Shown piece by piece: positions 7,613 through 16,525 of a DNA stretch of 64,000 bases. Position 1 is the stretch's first letter, and each line of letters starts with the position of its first letter. Origin of the DNA: an uncultured Candidatus Saccharibacteria bacterium (GTDB lineage Bacteria; Patescibacteriota; Saccharimonadia; Saccharimonadales; Saccharimonadaceae); NCBI GenBank assembly GCA_948477625.1, contig CAOLNK010000002.1, forward strand, positions 25,454 to 89,453, read 5' to 3'. The translations under genes were made by a program, and so were the position numbers. The notes below the pieces were generated by a model. The model was given only the letters and a program-made list of their open reading frames with translations, ran no database searches and was not told the DNA's origin.

Positions 7613-8236
7613 TTAGGCCGGAATGTCGGACGCATTCGCGACAGTTTTAGATGTGGGGAAAGAAGTGGTTTTAAGGATTTGGTCTGACTTGTCAATGATG
7701 ATTTGCCGCTGGTACATGCACTGTTGCCAGAGAGGGCGGATATAAGCGGTTGAGAGAGATAGAAGCCAGATATCGCGCCCGGCCCCAGTGGTGGGGTTGT
7801 ACTGCTTGATGAATTTGATTGCATTCCTCGTAATCGCAATGTCATCTGGCAGTCCAGTGCGGAACCAGTCCTGAGTGTGGTCGTAGCTGGCAATAGCTAG
7901 GAAGGTATCGACATTGGTAACATCACCAAAGGCGAGAATTTCTTCCGAGTGTATGGCGCTAGCTGCGTACAGGGTCCCAAACCATGCTTGCACGTGCAAG
8001 CAATCGGCACTAGTGCCGATTGCAGCCGAGAAGTCGGTTTCGTGGATGGAGAATGGCTGGGTGGGTAATAATGGCCGACCGTTTTTGAACAAAGGCTGAG
8101 TCTGACGAATTTGGGCGGAAAGTTTAAAATCGCCAAAATTGAAGTAGTCTTTGATTAGAAAGTGGTGGTCAGTGTTGATAACCCTGTGTTTGGGGTAAAA
8201 TCCCTGAATCTCCTCGAGTGAAAATTTTCTTTCCAT
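7613..8236 (-). CDS. Conserved hypothetical protein, soluble, 207 aa
   Basis: I do not recognise this protein. It is soluble, without signal peptide or membrane helix, with a mixed alpha/beta composition and several His/Trp/Tyr residues (NTDHHFLIKDYFNFGDF near the N-terminus). The gene is a self-contained unit: consensus promoter at 8354-8382, a leader of about 110 nt with a small hairpin, an AAGGAG ribosome binding site, and its own terminator. That layout is shared with the genes at 33574 and 61703, suggesting a class of individually regulated or acquired genes. Confidence 0.7.
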   Translation of the reverse strand: MERKFSLEEIQGFYPKHRVINTDHHFLIKDYFNFGDFKLSAQIRQTQPLFKNGRPLLPTQPFSIHETDFSAAIGTSADCLHVQAWFGTLYAASAIHSEEILAFGDVTNVDTFLAIASYDHTQDWFRTGLPDDIAITRNAIKFIKQYNPTTGAGRDIWLLSLSTAYIRPLWQQCMYQRQIIIDKSDQILKTTSFPTSKTVANASDIPA

Positions 8237-8306
8237 AATGAAATGTGCTCCTTTTCGTCCATGAAGGCTTGGCTACCTCCGAAATTTAGTCATTTTGCCT
8301 GAAGAT

Positions 8307-8331
8307 GTGCCATTTTTTGGTATTTTGGCAC
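8307..8331 (-). promoter_or_regulatory. Leader hairpin of the 7613-8236 gene
   Basis: GTGCCA (8307-8312) pairs with TGGCAC (8326-8331) within the 5' leader, some 20-40 nt after the predicted transcription start. Function unknown; it could stabilise the message or be part of a larger fold. Confidence 0.35.
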
Positions 8332-8353
8332 GACAAAAAGACACTATAATTTC

Positions 8354-8382
8354 ATTATAGCACGGATTACGTAAAAAGTCAA
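8354..8382 (-). promoter_or_regulatory. Consensus promoter of the 7613-8236 gene
   Basis: Minus strand TTGACT (8382-8377), 17 nt, TATAAT (8359-8354), with TGC before the -10 box. It lies directly downstream of the gltX stop codon. Confidence 0.8.
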
Positions 8383-8407
8383 TACTTTTATACTTATTTT
8401 TGGGATT

Positions 8408-9847
8408 TTAGGTGTTTTCGATGGCAGTAACGGTATCGTGTAGACGGGCGAGGCTAGTATTTTTGCCGAGAACTTCGAGTGTGAGATGTAGGGCGGGGCT
8501 GAATGGTGCATATGATAGCGCAATGCGCACAAGTGAGAAAAGTTCGGCAGGTTTACGACCGGTGTCTTCTAGTAGTTGGTTGAGGGCAGCTTGCAAGCTG
8601 TCGGCATCCCAAGGTGTGGTTTCGAGCTTGGTGGCGACGGTCTGCAAGAGCTCACTCAATTCTTCTTCGGAGAATTTCTTGAGGAATTTGTTGCCAGTAA
8701 TCATGGCTAGGTCAATCTCGGGGTCAGCGAAGAAATAAGCGGTCATGTCGCGAAGGTCGGACAATGTCTTGAGGCGGTCGTAGATAATACTGAGGACGTG
8801 CTTCTTGTAATCATCGCTATAAGACGCGGCGGCTTCGGGCCAGTAGTCCGTAGTGCGGGGGTAGAAGGCGTTGACTCCCTCTTCGTCGATGAGTTTGCGA
8901 ATCCATTGGCCGTTCATCCAGAGAATTTTGGTTTCGTCAAAACGGGCGCCAGAAGTCTGGATACGATCGACGGAGAAGGCTTGGATGAGTTGGTCTTTGG
9001 TATAGATTTCTTCTTCGGTGCCATCGTTCCAGCCGAGACAGGCGAGATAATTAAGTAAGGCTTCGGGCAAAATGCCGTCGTCGCGATATTCGGTGACGGA
9101 CTTGGCACCGTCGCGTTTGCCGAGTTTTTTATTGCCGGTGGGTGCGAGAATGTGAGGGAGAGAAATTAATTTGGGGACTTCTAGACCAAGAGCTTCGTAG
9201 AGCGCAAGATAGTTTGGTGTGCTGGAGAGATATTCTACGCCACGGCAGATGTGAGTAACGCCCATGGTGGCATCGTCGACGATGTGAGCAAAGTTGTAAG
9301 TGGGCAAACCGTCAGCCTTGATGAGTATAATATCGTCTTGAACTTCGGGGCCGGCAGTCATGTCGCCCATAACTTCGTCGTGCCAGGTGCGCAGCTTAGG
9401 ATCGGATTTGAAACGCAGAGGTAGGCCTTCGTGCCATTCGGGAGGATTTTCGGGACGGAAGTTGCGATAAAGGTATGGGACTTTCTTAGCAGTGCATTCG
9501 TCGCGATAGGCCTGGATTTGTTCGCCGCTAGTATCATCAGCATAAGCACGACCTATAGCGATGAGTTTCTGAGCCCATTCATGATAAATAGTTTTGCGTT
9601 CGCTCTGGAAATATGGTGTGGAGGGGCCGCCAACATTGGGACCTTCGTCCCAATCGAGGCCGAGCCATTTGAGGGTATCTTCGACAAGCTCGGTGGCACC
9701 TTCGACGTAGCGGGAGCGGTCTGTATCTTCGATACGGAGAATAAAATTTCCGCCCGCCTGACGTGCTAATAGATAAGGATAAATTGCACTGCGGACATTA
9801 CCAATATGAATATAGCCCGTGGGGCTAGGAGCAAAACGTGTTTTCAT
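8408..9847 (-). CDS. gltX: Glutamyl-tRNA synthetase
   Basis: A class I aminoacyl-tRNA synthetase of about 479 residues, charging tRNA-Glu (possibly also tRNA-Gln for amidation). The HIGH-type motif is PSPTGYIHIGN near residue 8. The KMSKS loop reads KLGKRDGA near residue 240; most GluRS have KLSKR, so the usual serine is glycine here. I choose the ATG at 9847 because the upstream in-frame ATG at 9856 overlaps the -10 hexamer TATAAT (9860-9855). From the chosen ATG the -10 box is 7 nt away, so the message is probably leaderless. Confidence 0.93.
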   Translation of the reverse strand: MKTRFAPSPTGYIHIGNVRSAIYPYLLARQAGGNFILRIEDTDRSRYVEGATELVEDTLKWLGLDWDEGPNVGGPSTPYFQSERKTIYHEWAQKLIAIGRAYADDTSGEQIQAYRDECTAKKVPYLYRNFRPENPPEWHEGLPLRFKSDPKLRTWHDEVMGDMTAGPEVQDDIILIKADGLPTYNFAHIVDDATMGVTHICRGVEYLSSTPNYLALYEALGLEVPKLISLPHILAPTGNKKLGKRDGAKSVTEYRDDGILPEALLNYLACLGWNDGTEEEIYTKDQLIQAFSVDRIQTSGARFDETKILWMNGQWIRKLIDEEGVNAFYPRTTDYWPEAAASYSDDYKKHVLSIIYDRLKTLSDLRDMTAYFFADPEIDLAMITGNKFLKKFSEEELSELLQTVATKLETTPWDADSLQAALNQLLEDTGRKPAELFSLVRIALSYAPFSPALHLTLEVLGKNTSLARLHDTVTAIENT

Positions 9848-9866
9848 GTTTTCCATTATAACACTT

Positions 9867-11585
9867 TTAGAGAGAAGTAACGATACTGCGAACTTGTTTT
9901 TTGGTTAGTACGGAGCTATTGGAAGTGATTTTATAGAGTACACCGCCGTTGACCCAGGCTGCATTAGAATTAGCATCGGAAATATAGATAGTAATTCCCT
10001 GTTCGTGGGTGGTGGTGTAATTATCGTCCCAAGTCGGTTCGACATAGTTGCGGAGCAATGCGGCGCTATCCCAAGATGATTTTTCTTCGACGAGGGTGAA
10101 TGAGGCACCATCGGGGCCGTCAAATTTGAGGGTAATCTTGCCGTTTTCTGATACGATATCACCAAGTGAATAATCGCGAGGAATATAAGACGGGTAAGAC
10201 GCTTGGATACCAGTTTGCATGGCGGCGACACGGACGGAAATATCGGGGATATTGGAGCCGACGACATAGATGATGGCCGCGACACAAGCGGCAGCACAGG
10301 TGAAGGCGATGGCGAAGTGCTTGGCGCGGAATTTTTTGCGCGGCATGAGATTGGCGTGAGCTTTGGTCTTGCGATTTTGCTCTTCGTCCATAGTAGCAAC
10401 GGAATGTAGGGCTTGTTCAATAGCGCGATTTTTGAGTTCTTCGGGGCTGGTGCCACGTGTAGAAGTGCTACGGCGCATCATGCTATTGTTGTTGCGCATG
10501 GCACTGGTGGTGCGGCTGACTACTTTAGGATTGCGAGATACGGCCGGAGCACTGGCTTTTTTGCGACTGGCGGCCATGACTTTGGCAGAAGATTTGGTAA
10601 CTTTGGCGGCGGCACGGTTTGCTTTGGCAGGTAAAGTAATCTTGACGGAAGAATTGGCTTTGTTGGCATTCTCTTCTTGGACTTTGGTGGACTTCATGGC
10701 GATACCGACGAATTTTTCAATTGTATCACCAAGCTCTTTCATTTCGGGTGTGTTGTGGTTGGCCTTGATGTTCTCGGCAAAGGCCTTGAGCGAGGCGACT
10801 TGCTCGGAGACTTGGGCTGGGTCGGTCGCGACGCGAATAGAGGCGATGGCTTCGGAGGCGGCAGTAGCGATGGTGTCGACAGATGTGCTAGCGGAAGCGT
10901 CGAGCGTCGCGACCGCAGGCGCTTCGGTCTCGGCTGAGCTAAGTCCGCTAGTATTATCGTTTGTAATGGCGTAACTAGAATAATTGTCGCCGTATTCCTT
11001 GACCGAAGCGCCTAAACTGGCGGCCGCGTAGTCGGCGGCGATATTCATAGCGAGAGCATTCATATCTACAGGTGCAGCAGGCTCTATATTGGTAGGCGCT
11101 CCAGACATCACATTAGTTTGACTGTAAATTGATGGCGCGGACGAGAATGGGTTGAAAGCGGTAGGATTGTAAGCTTCTGATGTATTGAGGGTGGCAGACA
11201 GCTGTTCGGCTTCGCGCATGGATGGCGAAGTCATAGGTTGAGCATTGTTATCTGTTGCGTTCATGCCGAATTCAACGACATTAGGATAGAGTGCGACTTG
11301 ATTCGTCTCGGCGAGAATACGGGCGGCTTCAGCTTCTTCTTGAGCCTGGCGCTCAGCTTCGGCGGCGCGGGCAGCCTCAAACTCGGCTGCATGAACGCGC
11401 ATATTTACTAATCTTGACGGTGTAGGAGCGGTATTGTCTTGGCGTGACTTAGCGCTTCGGGCAGCCTCTTCGACGGCAGCATTCACGGGGCGACGCACGT
11501 AGCGACGGTTGAGTGTAGTAGAAGACTGAGTAATACGATGAGTAGCCGCACTAGACCGGCCAGTCTCAACTTGAATTTTACTCAT
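9867..11585 (-). CDS. Large anchored protein with C-terminal DUF4367-like domain
   Basis: About 572 residues. A long, low-complexity N-terminal part rich in A, S, T, N and E (predicted disordered and cytoplasmic, with a basic K/R/S stretch near 340-430) is followed by one membrane helix (about 435-457) and an external domain of about 115 residues. That domain has the DUF4367-like pattern: W-D near its middle, GITIYISD, AAWVNGGVLYKI and a final I-V-x-S-L. In other bacteria such domains occur in RsgI/anti-sigma-like sensors. The ATG at 11585 is preferred for its GAGGAG site; the frame opens further upstream at 11654. Divergent from the PEGA gene. Confidence 0.65.
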   Translation of the reverse strand: MSKIQVETGRSSAATHRITQSSTTLNRRYVRRPVNAAVEEAARSAKSRQDNTAPTPSRLVNMRVHAAEFEAARAAEAERQAQEEAEAARILAETNQVALYPNVVEFGMNATDNNAQPMTSPSMREAEQLSATLNTSEAYNPTAFNPFSSAPSIYSQTNVMSGAPTNIEPAAPVDMNALAMNIAADYAAASLGASVKEYGDNYSSYAITNDNTSGLSSAETEAPAVATLDASASTSVDTIATAASEAIASIRVATDPAQVSEQVASLKAFAENIKANHNTPEMKELGDTIEKFVGIAMKSTKVQEENANKANSSVKITLPAKANRAAAKVTKSSAKVMAASRKKASAPAVSRNPKVVSRTTSAMRNNNSMMRRSTSTRGTSPEELKNRAIEQALHSVATMDEEQNRKTKAHANLMPRKKFRAKHFAIAFTCAAACVAAIIYVVGSNIPDISVRVAAMQTGIQASYPSYIPRDYSLGDIVSENGKITLKFDGPDGASFTLVEEKSSWDSAALLRNYVEPTWDDNYTTTHEQGITIYISDANSNAAWVNGGVLYKITSNSSVLTKKQVRSIVTSL

Positions 11586-11689
11586 TAATAACTCCTCATC
11601 GTACTTTTGCTTATATCTATTATAACTGCAAGCGGGATAAAAAAGCAAGAGCAAAATTCCTAGCGGAATGTGCTATAATATATGGAGAT
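11586..11689. promoter_or_regulatory. Divergent promoter region, 9867-11585 and PEGA genes
   Basis: Minus strand: TTGCTT, 17 nt, TATAAT, with a ribosome binding site further down. Plus strand: TATAAT at 11674-11679 preceded by TGTGC (extended -10), 10 nt before the PEGA ATG at 11690. Confidence 0.6.
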
Positions 11690-13228
11690 ATGGATTTTGA
11701 AGAACGTGAAAAACAGCGACGGCGTCAGATGATTAAAGTAATTATTGCTGAGATTGGTATGACGATTTCGGTGATTGCGATTGCAGTAGTGGCAACTTTG
11801 GCGGCGATGGGTTTTTTTGTGACTGGCAACGGTAAGATTGAACAGTCGGGCTTGATACAGATTCACTCGATGCCAACTGGAGCAACGGTGGAGATAGATG
11901 GAAACACAGTGTTTTCGCGTACTAATCTGAGTCGAAGTTTGACCCCAGGCGAACACAGTCTGAAGCTTTCGCGCGATGGCTATGATTCTTGGCAAAAGAC
12001 GATAAAAATGTCCTCAGGAATGTTGCTGAGGTTATATTACCCACGGCTGTTCTTACTGGAACGTAAGCCGGAGGTGGCTTTGCGGTTGGAGAAAGGATTA
12101 GAGTTCTATTTGCCGTCAAATGACCAGGCCTATATATTATATGCGCCAGCGGATAGCTTTAAGTGGAATTTGATAAATATTCGTGACGATGATCCAAAGG
12201 TGACACAACTAGACTTAAGTACGATTTTGCCTGGAGTAGTGGAAGACAAGTTTCTGGGTGAGATCGATAGTTTACGATGGAGTAACAATAGTGATAATGT
12301 ACTGGCAAAAGTGACCTATGAACAAAAGTCTGAGTGGATTTTGATTGATTTGAAGGATACAAAGAAGAGCTTGAATTTGACGCAAACTTTTGGTTTGGAC
12401 TTTACGCAAGTGGAGATGATTGATGATAGTGCGACGCAGTTGTTTGCGCTGGAAAATCAGCAACTTAGACGGATTAATACTGGTGATCAGTCGATTTCGC
12501 GAGTGCTTTTGAATAATGTAGTGAGTTTTGCAAATAGTAAGTCGAATGTGATTTATGTGATGGTGCAGACTGTGGAGGACAAAACTGAAAAAGTCAAAAC
12601 GATTGGAGTGTATCGTGACGGTGAAAAAGGCGGTACGACTTTGGCAACGGTGGCAAATGATAAAGCGGTAGCAGTGGCATTGACGCGTTATTATGATGAA
12701 GACTATGTAGCATACGCGGTGGAAAATGAGTTGAATGTTTATTATGGTGCGTTGCCGAATTATCGTGACGATGCGCAGAATACGGACTTTTCGGGGTTGA
12801 AGACCTTGATTGACAAACAGAAACTCAAGACGGCGCCGAGTAGTTTTGCTTTAAGTCTCGAAGGTGAATATATTGTGGCATCACGCGGTCAGCAGTTTAC
12901 GGTGGTGGATTTGGAAATGGGCGAGTTGATTGAATATGAGGCTATGACATCAACTTTGTCGTGGCTGGATGAAGCGATGATGACGGCCGTGGTTGATGAT
13001 TCTCTGTGGGTGTGGGATTTTGACTATATTAACCAGCGTAAGTTGGTGCAATATATTGACGAGGCTCAGATTGAAGAAAAGACGACAGATATTGAACCGA
13101 TTACGACGATTTCGAAGACAAAGTTGGCGAATTACTCAGCGGTAATTGCGGAGAATAATCGTTGGTTGTATTATTTAACTGAAACAAAATCTGGATTAGT
13201 ACTGATGCGCGAACGAATTCGCGACTAA
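11690..13228 (+). CDS. Membrane-anchored PEGA-domain protein
   Basis: A 512-residue protein with a short charged N-terminus and one membrane helix (about 17-43). A PEGA domain follows at about 55-100: S-M-P-T-G-A-T-V-E-I-D-G, TPGEHSLKLSRDGY and W. The remaining ~400 residues are beta-rich and repetitive, probably a propeller-like surface domain. PEGA domains occur in surface proteins of many bacteria and are thought to bind carbohydrates or proteins. The start ATG lies 10 nt after a TATAAT box. It converges with the sortase gene, 7 nt apart. Confidence 0.75.
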   Translation: MDFEEREKQRRRQMIKVIIAEIGMTISVIAIAVVATLAAMGFFVTGNGKIEQSGLIQIHSMPTGATVEIDGNTVFSRTNLSRSLTPGEHSLKLSRDGYDSWQKTIKMSSGMLLRLYYPRLFLLERKPEVALRLEKGLEFYLPSNDQAYILYAPADSFKWNLINIRDDDPKVTQLDLSTILPGVVEDKFLGEIDSLRWSNNSDNVLAKVTYEQKSEWILIDLKDTKKSLNLTQTFGLDFTQVEMIDDSATQLFALENQQLRRINTGDQSISRVLLNNVVSFANSKSNVIYVMVQTVEDKTEKVKTIGVYRDGEKGGTTLATVANDKAVAVALTRYYDEDYVAYAVENELNVYYGALPNYRDDAQNTDFSGLKTLIDKQKLKTAPSSFALSLEGEYIVASRGQQFTVVDLEMGELIEYEAMTSTLSWLDEAMMTAVVDDSLWVWDFDYINQRKLVQYIDEAQIEEKTTDIEPITTISKTKLANYSAVIAENNRWLYYLTETKSGLVLMRERIRD

Positions 13229-13235
13229 GAAAAGT

Positions 13236-14549
13236 TTAGTTACCAAACAGACCGTTCCAGAGGTTTTCGAAGAATGATGGCTCGTTGGCAGGCATCGACT
13301 CGTCGTTGGTGGTAGGAGTCTCTTCTGGAATGGTAGGATCTGCGATATTGTTAGTATCGTAGGTTGGACTGATTTGTTCTGCGCTAATGAGTAGACGATA
13401 GCGTGAAGTTCCGAGCGGAGTACAAGTGATAAGTGTGAGCATAGGTTTGTTAGTTTCGTAAACAAGGGCCGCAACGTTAGTAGGCTCGACTACTTCACTC
13501 CCGGTCATTTGATAAGTGTAGCGGACAGATTCGTAATTAATGTAGATGAGATCACCAACTTCGAGACGCTCGAGACCGGAGAAAATAAACTTATATGGAT
13601 TGCTACTATAAATATCGCCAGCAGAGTGTCCAGAGATGGCGAGATTGCCGATTTGGCCAGGCATGGCATTGGCACCGGGGATAGAAAATTGGGCGACACC
13701 CTGGTTCATGGCGGCATCAACTTCACTAGTACTGATACCAAAGGCAACCGGAACATCAATATTGAGTTTAGGAATAATAAGGCGAGGCTCGGGTGAAACG
13801 GTTTGGGTGATATTGGGGTCAACAGCGTTGAGACTGGTATTGACGTTACCAGTGTCCGGTGAAATGTAGGCCATGATGGGCGCGAAGATGCGGCGGTTAT
13901 ATTGCAAAAAGAGAGCAATGAGTACAATTATTGTAAAGGCGATAATTGGTGTGAGGTGACGTAGATTACGTTTGCGTTCGGTAGTACCGGTAGCAATGCG
14001 CTCGTTTTTCATCTTTTCGGTGGCGAGATAGGTCTGGGCAGCTTTGGCATAGTATTCGCTGTAATAATTTTTGTAATAATCTTGCCATGCGGAGTGATAT
14101 TTTTGCCACTCATCTGATACGGCGGCCTGATTGACAGGTGTGTCCTTGAGCGTAGTAGGGGTCTCAGAAACGTAGCCAGTGCTAGCGGCTGGTTCGCTTG
14201 ACGCTGGGACATTATTATCACTATAGACTGGTTGCTGATAAGTGTTGGGCTGGTAGGTAGGGGTTTCAGCTGAAGAGCTGTAGATAGGTGTGCGTTGGTA
14301 TTCGGCGGTGGGGTAGTTGATATTGTTGTTGGTCCAGTTAGTTTCTGTGGGTGGTTCGGCAGTATTGTTAGAAAAGCGGTTGTTGTGACGCTGTTGACTT
14401 CTGATGAGACGCTCACGGGAGCTGGCGGGGAGGTTGCGGAGGTTTTCGACGGTTGAAGAATAGACCGCAAGTACTTTCTTGCGGGCAATTTCGGCTGCGG
14501 TTTGGCGCTGCCGGTCAGAAGAAGATAGCCCACCGTTTTCTGAATCCAT
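13236..14549 (-). CDS. Sortase with long N-terminal cytoplasmic extension
   Basis: A 437-residue sortase-fold transpeptidase. The N-terminal ~200 residues are hydrophilic and rich in N, T, S, P and Y; a membrane helix follows at about 203-225, then the sortase domain. Catalytic His is in ISGHSAGD (near 308), Cys in TCTPLGTSRYR (near 376), and the essential Arg follows that Cys. Sortases join proteins to cell wall or to pilin subunits. The N-terminal extension is far longer than in typical sortases. A TATAAT box lies 14 nt upstream. No obvious LPXTG-type partner occurs in the window. Confidence 0.88.
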   Translation of the reverse strand: MDSENGGLSSSDRQRQTAAEIARKKVLAVYSSTVENLRNLPASSRERLIRSQQRHNNRFSNNTAEPPTETNWTNNNINYPTAEYQRTPIYSSSAETPTYQPNTYQQPVYSDNNVPASSEPAASTGYVSETPTTLKDTPVNQAAVSDEWQKYHSAWQDYYKNYYSEYYAKAAQTYLATEKMKNERIATGTTERKRNLRHLTPIIAFTIIVLIALFLQYNRRIFAPIMAYISPDTGNVNTSLNAVDPNITQTVSPEPRLIIPKLNIDVPVAFGISTSEVDAAMNQGVAQFSIPGANAMPGQIGNLAISGHSAGDIYSSNPYKFIFSGLERLEVGDLIYINYESVRYTYQMTGSEVVEPTNVAALVYETNKPMLTLITCTPLGTSRYRLLISAEQISPTYDTNNIADPTIPEETPTTNDESMPANEPSFFENLWNGLFGN

Positions 14550-14594
14550 ATAATTTTTATTATAGCATAGAAATGTATGATATAATAGAAATAC

Positions 14595-14681
14595 GGGCGA
14601 GTGGCGGAATTGGTAGACGCGCTAGACTCAAAATCTGGTTCTCGCAAGGGAGTGAGGGTTCGATTCCCTCCCCGCCCACCA
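14595..14681 (+). tRNA. tRNA-Leu (anticodon CAA)
   Basis: An 87-nt type II tRNA with long variable arm and encoded CCA. The anticodon stem CTAGA/TCTGG holds loop CTCAAAA, giving CAA for UUG codons; the T arm is GAGGG/CCCTC. The acceptor has one A-C mismatch (position 6). TATAAT at 14581-14586 is the likely promoter. Confidence 0.92.
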
Positions 14682-14716
14682 TGATATTGAAGATTTGTCA
14701 AAAGTATGATATAAAA

Positions 14717-14746
14717 AATAAGCCCTTCAATGGGGCTTATTTTTTG
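14717..14746. terminator. Terminator after tRNA-Leu, shared with 14757-15455
   Basis: AATAAGCCC (14717-14725) pairs with GGGCTTATT (14733-14741), followed by T's on the plus strand and preceded by A's that serve the minus strand. Confidence 0.8.
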
Positions 14747-14756
14747 CTAAAGTAGG

Positions 14757-15455
14757 CTATTGATTGATGACAAGGGATTTCATCATTTCTTCGCCAACTT
14801 TACCCCATTCGCTACGCATGTCATCAAGGCAGTTGAAGGAGATGACTGCAAGCTTACCGTCGTAGGAGAAGAAGACCATGTGATTGAAGATGTCTTCATC
14901 GGTGTAGTCGGTGACCATTTTGATTTCGCCAACTTTGTGGCCGTTGATTTCGGTGAGGTTGGTTTTGATTTCTTTAGCACCAGCAGTGTCAAAGACTTCT
15001 TCGATAGCATCGAGATAGTCAGAAATCTGGCTATCGCTGAGAGCGTTTTCTGGCTTGCTGAGGGCAAGATTGACAGTATTATCTTTGTTGGTCATTACTA
15101 GGTCTGGGGCTTCGCTAGTGCCATAATCTTCAGCAATTTGGTCGGCGCTCATTTCTGTGAAGTCGGACGGAGCTAATATCTTATAATTGTAGCCATCAAG
15201 TGAGATATATTTAGCTTCTAGCTTGCTACCTTTACCATTTTCAAGGGTTTGGGCGGTTTCGGTCTTATCGTCTTCGACTTTATTGCCTTCATCTTTTTTG
15301 TTGGTGAGCTGGATGATACAAAAGATGGCACCTGCGATAATCACAGCGGCCACGATGATGCCGATGATGATTTTCCAAGGGAAATTGTTGGTTGATTTTG
15401 CAGTTGCTGAGGCTGGCTTGGCCTTTGCATCGTTAGCTTTGCGTGCTTCTGCCAC
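14757..15455 (-). CDS. Membrane-anchored hypothetical protein, 232 aa
   Basis: An Ala/Lys-rich N-terminus of about 25 residues, one membrane helix (about 28-50), an acidic linker, and an external domain of about 150 residues with a beta-rich start (KYISLDGYNYKILAP) and alternating helices. The fold vaguely recalls PsbP/DcrB-type domains, but I do not assign it. The start is a GTG at 15455 with an AAGGAG site 7 nt upstream; a TATAAT box lies about 40 nt upstream. Topology resembles the other anchored proteins nearby. Confidence 0.65.
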   Translation of the reverse strand: MAEARKANDAKAKPASATAKSTNNFPWKIIIGIIVAAVIIAGAIFCIIQLTNKKDEGNKVEDDKTETAQTLENGKGSKLEAKYISLDGYNYKILAPSDFTEMSADQIAEDYGTSEAPDLVMTNKDNTVNLALSKPENALSDSQISDYLDAIEEVFDTAGAKEIKTNLTEINGHKVGEIKMVTDYTDEDIFNHMVFFSYDGKLAVISFNCLDDMRSEWGKVGEEMMKSLVINQ

Positions 15456-15500
15456 GATAAACTCCTTTTGGTTAACTTATGTTTAGTTTATTATAGCAAA

Positions 15501-16415
15501 TTATTTGGAATTGTGGGAGTGATGATGCGCGTGACTATGTGATATTGTCTCGGTGTGAATCTCACAATTTTGTTCGGAACAGGTTTCTTTGGGTGTTTCC
15601 ATTTCAATAGTGGTGTGAGAAATTTGGTGCTCGGCGAGTTCGGATTTGATGAGTTGTTTGAGCTCAGCAGTAGGATGGTTGGTGACGGCATGCAGAGTAG
15701 CGTAATTATGGAATCCATCTAGACTCCAAACATGGAGATGATGTACATCTTTGATTTCGGGGAGCTCGAGTAGGTGATTTTTGATTTCGATGAGTGAAAT
15801 ACCGGCGGGAGTTTTTTCTAGAAAAACATTGAGAATGGAGATGAAGTTGGTGAGAGCTTGTTTGAGAATAAATAATGCTACAAGAATGGAAAGGATGGGG
15901 TCGAGATAAGTGATGTCGGTGAAACGCATGATGATAGCACCCACCAGAACTATTGCCCAGCCGAGGACGTCTTCAAGCATGTGAAGATTGACAGATTTTT
16001 GGTTGAGCGAGCTTTTGTCACGGGTGATGTAGGCTGCAGCAAAGTTAATAACTACGCCGATGATAGCAAGAATAATCATGCCGTCGTAATTGATTTCAGC
16101 AGGATTAAATAAGCGGAGGATGGCATTGTAAATTACAAAAACCGAACCAAATAGCAAAATAAGCGTGGTAATCATACCACCCACAAGTGAGTAGCGAATG
16201 TAACCGTAGGTGTAGTTGGTGTCGGGATGTTTGGTACTTTTCTTTTCTAGAAAGTAGGAGATGCCGATGCTGAGCGCGTCTCCAAAATCATGAATGGCGT
16301 CAGACATGATGGCGGTACTATTGGTGAAGGCTCCACCGATGAACTCATAGATGGAGAAGCCGAGATTCAGCAAAAATGCTAAAAGAATCTTGTATTGTGA
16401 TTTGATTTTGGGCAT
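15501..16415 (-). CDS. CDF-family cation exporter with His-rich tail
   Basis: A 304-residue cation diffusion facilitator. Six membrane helices occupy about residues 10-200 and the cytoplasmic domain follows. Metal-site residues are visible: SDAIHDFGD in helix 2 and H-M-L-E-D in helix 5 (the H/D-xxx-D pattern of Zn2+/Cd2+ exporters). The C-terminus is His/Cys-rich (CSEQNCEIH and an HSHAHHH run), suited to metal binding. The ribosome binding site GGAAAGG can pair with an upstream CCTTTCC in the leader, suggesting translational control. Zn2+ is the likely but unproven substrate. Confidence 0.9.
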   Translation of the reverse strand: MPKIKSQYKILLAFLLNLGFSIYEFIGGAFTNSTAIMSDAIHDFGDALSIGISYFLEKKSTKHPDTNYTYGYIRYSLVGGMITTLILLFGSVFVIYNAILRLFNPAEINYDGMIILAIIGVVINFAAAYITRDKSSLNQKSVNLHMLEDVLGWAIVLVGAIIMRFTDITYLDPILSILVALFILKQALTNFISILNVFLEKTPAGISLIEIKNHLLELPEIKDVHHLHVWSLDGFHNYATLHAVTNHPTAELKQLIKSELAEHQISHTTIEMETPKETCSEQNCEIHTETISHSHAHHHSHNSK

Positions 16416-16420
16416 AAAAA

Positions 16421-16467
16421 CCTTTCCGTAAATTAGGAAATAAGATTATCAAATTTTGTAGGAAAGG
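16421..16467 (-). promoter_or_regulatory. Leader hairpin covering the CDF ribosome binding site
   Basis: On the minus strand CCTTTCC (16467-16461) is exactly complementary to GGAAAGG (16427-16421), the Shine-Dalgarno sequence 5 nt before the ATG. An inner AAATT/AATTT stem adds pairing. Melting or alternative folding would be needed for ribosome access. It does not match a riboswitch class I can name. Confidence 0.5.
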
Positions 16468-16525
16468 CTCATAGAATCATTGTAACTGACGGTGACTGAA
16501 AAACTTCTAAACCCAGTATAGCGAA

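Noticed and set aside
9847..9856. Upstream ATG as the gltX start
   Set aside because: It overlaps the -10 hexamer, and the next ATG fits the conserved N-terminus and the leaderless spacing.
16421..16525. Known metal riboswitch upstream of the CDF gene
   Set aside because: The conserved cores of NiCo and yybP-ykoY motifs were not found; only a simple sequestering hairpin is visible.
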